Part shown: positions 32,761-32,994 of the stretch, piece after piece | Layout: each line of letters begins with the position of its first letter | How positions within the stretch are numbered: the stretch's first letter is position 1 | Origin: Kineosporia sp. A_224 | Lineage (GTDB): Bacteria > Actinomycetota > Actinomycetes > Actinomycetales > Kineosporiaceae | Assembly: GCF_002198655.1 (NCBI RefSeq) | Contig: NZ_MWLN01000226.1 | Coordinates: 1 to 32,994 of the forward strand | Reading direction: 5' to 3' | Length of the DNA: 32,994 nucleotides | Position numbers and translations under genes: made by a program | Notes under the pieces: generated by a model | The model's database searches: none | Told to the model about the DNA's origin: nothing | The model's input: the letters and a program-made list of their open reading frames with translations, nothing else

Positions 32761-32994
32761 ATGGACGGCACAGCGCCGGACCTCGGGATCGTCGTGCTGG
32801 TCGTGGTTCTGCGGCTCGTCGTGCCGTTGTTCATCCCGATGTTCCCGCTGCCCGCCATCATCGCCAGCCTTGTCATCGACGGCGTCGACCAGACCGTCTT
32901 CCAGACCCAGCTCTCCGCGCCCTTCTGGGCCCAGGTCGAGAACGAGTACCAGGGCTACGACAAGGCGCTCGACGTCTACTACCTGTCGGTGGCG
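32761..32994 (+). CDS. N-terminal fragment of a membrane protein (cut by window edge)
   Basis: Seventy-eight codons are visible. GGAGGG precedes the ATG by about 7 nt. Residues about 8-42 form one or two hydrophobic helices (GIVVLVVVLRLVVPLFIPMF and PAIIASLVIDG), then a soluble aromatic stretch FWAQVENEYQGYDKALDVYYLSV leads out of the window. The acid- and tyrosine-rich loop between helices suggests a small polytopic protein. I do not recognise the family. It is divergent from the permease gene, 141 nt away. Confidence 0.75.
   Translation, partial: MDGTAPDLGIVVLVVVLRLVVPLFIPMFPLPAIIASLVIDGVDQTVFQTQLSAPFWAQVENEYQGYDKALDVYYLSVA

Overview
The window is about 33 kb of very GC-rich DNA with G/C at most third codon positions, frequent GTG starts, AGGAGG-type ribosome binding sites and TANNNT -10 boxes. 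This fits a free-living, mostly aerobic high-GC Actinomycetota. furA-katG, an F420-type (Ddn-like) nitroreductase, LtrA, a DUF2975-XRE pair, universal stress protein and DUF427 agree with this. I cannot place it to genus. I see no rRNA, tRNA, CRISPR array or insertion sequence.

Left part (1-16.8 kb). This is an ordinary assortment of short transcription units: the start of a leftward membrane protein (perhaps a sensor kinase), a 413-bp gene-poor gap with an AT-rich island, a 50-residue membrane protein, DUF427, class I fructose-bisphosphate aldolase, LtrA, an unknown protein, a lipoprotein, a leftward pair (squalene-cyclase-like repeat protein and NYN nuclease-like protein), furA-katG, a secreted seven-repeat kelch protein, the nitroreductase, a TPR-GGDEF diguanylate cyclase, a spermidine-synthase-like protein, DUF2975 plus its XRE regulator, a Cys/His-rich unknown, and a leftward DUF899-MmcQ pair. 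Several convergent gene ends carry long perfect GC-rich hairpins. Two of them also carry short tandem repeats directly after the stop codon.

Right part (16.8-30.3 kb). This is the notable region. A 1683-residue pyruvate:ferredoxin-oxidoreductase-type enzyme carries an extra ferredoxin domain on an Ala/Pro-rich linker. It overlaps by 4 nt a 953-residue single-chain fusion of the NfnB-like and NfnA-like halves of a flavin/iron-sulfur ferredoxin:NADP oxidoreductase, behind an unrecognised N-terminal domain. The likely joint role is to take electrons from a 2-oxoacid, through ferredoxin centres, to NAD(P). A sequence resembling a DosR/DevR (hypoxia) box lies at the right distance from a -10 element upstream. 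About 1.8 kb further on, a second translationally coupled pair also combines redox and thiamine chemistry: a Rieske domain fused to a glutamate-synthase-type FMN domain, followed by a Rieske domain fused to a pyruvate-oxidase/acetolactate-synthase-type thiamine enzyme. Between and around the pairs lie a phosphoribosyltransferase, a 2TM protein, a tandem universal stress protein and an amino-acid permease, company often seen in actinobacterial dormancy or hypoxia gene sets. My best candidate for an undescribed system is this pair of thiamine-enzyme/flavo-iron-sulfur operons, possibly a micro-oxic 2-oxoacid electron-disposal module. Domain assignments are read from motifs; the joint function is inference.

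Right end (30.3-33 kb). A leftward permease-universal stress protein operon is followed by the start of a rightward membrane protein cut by the window edge.
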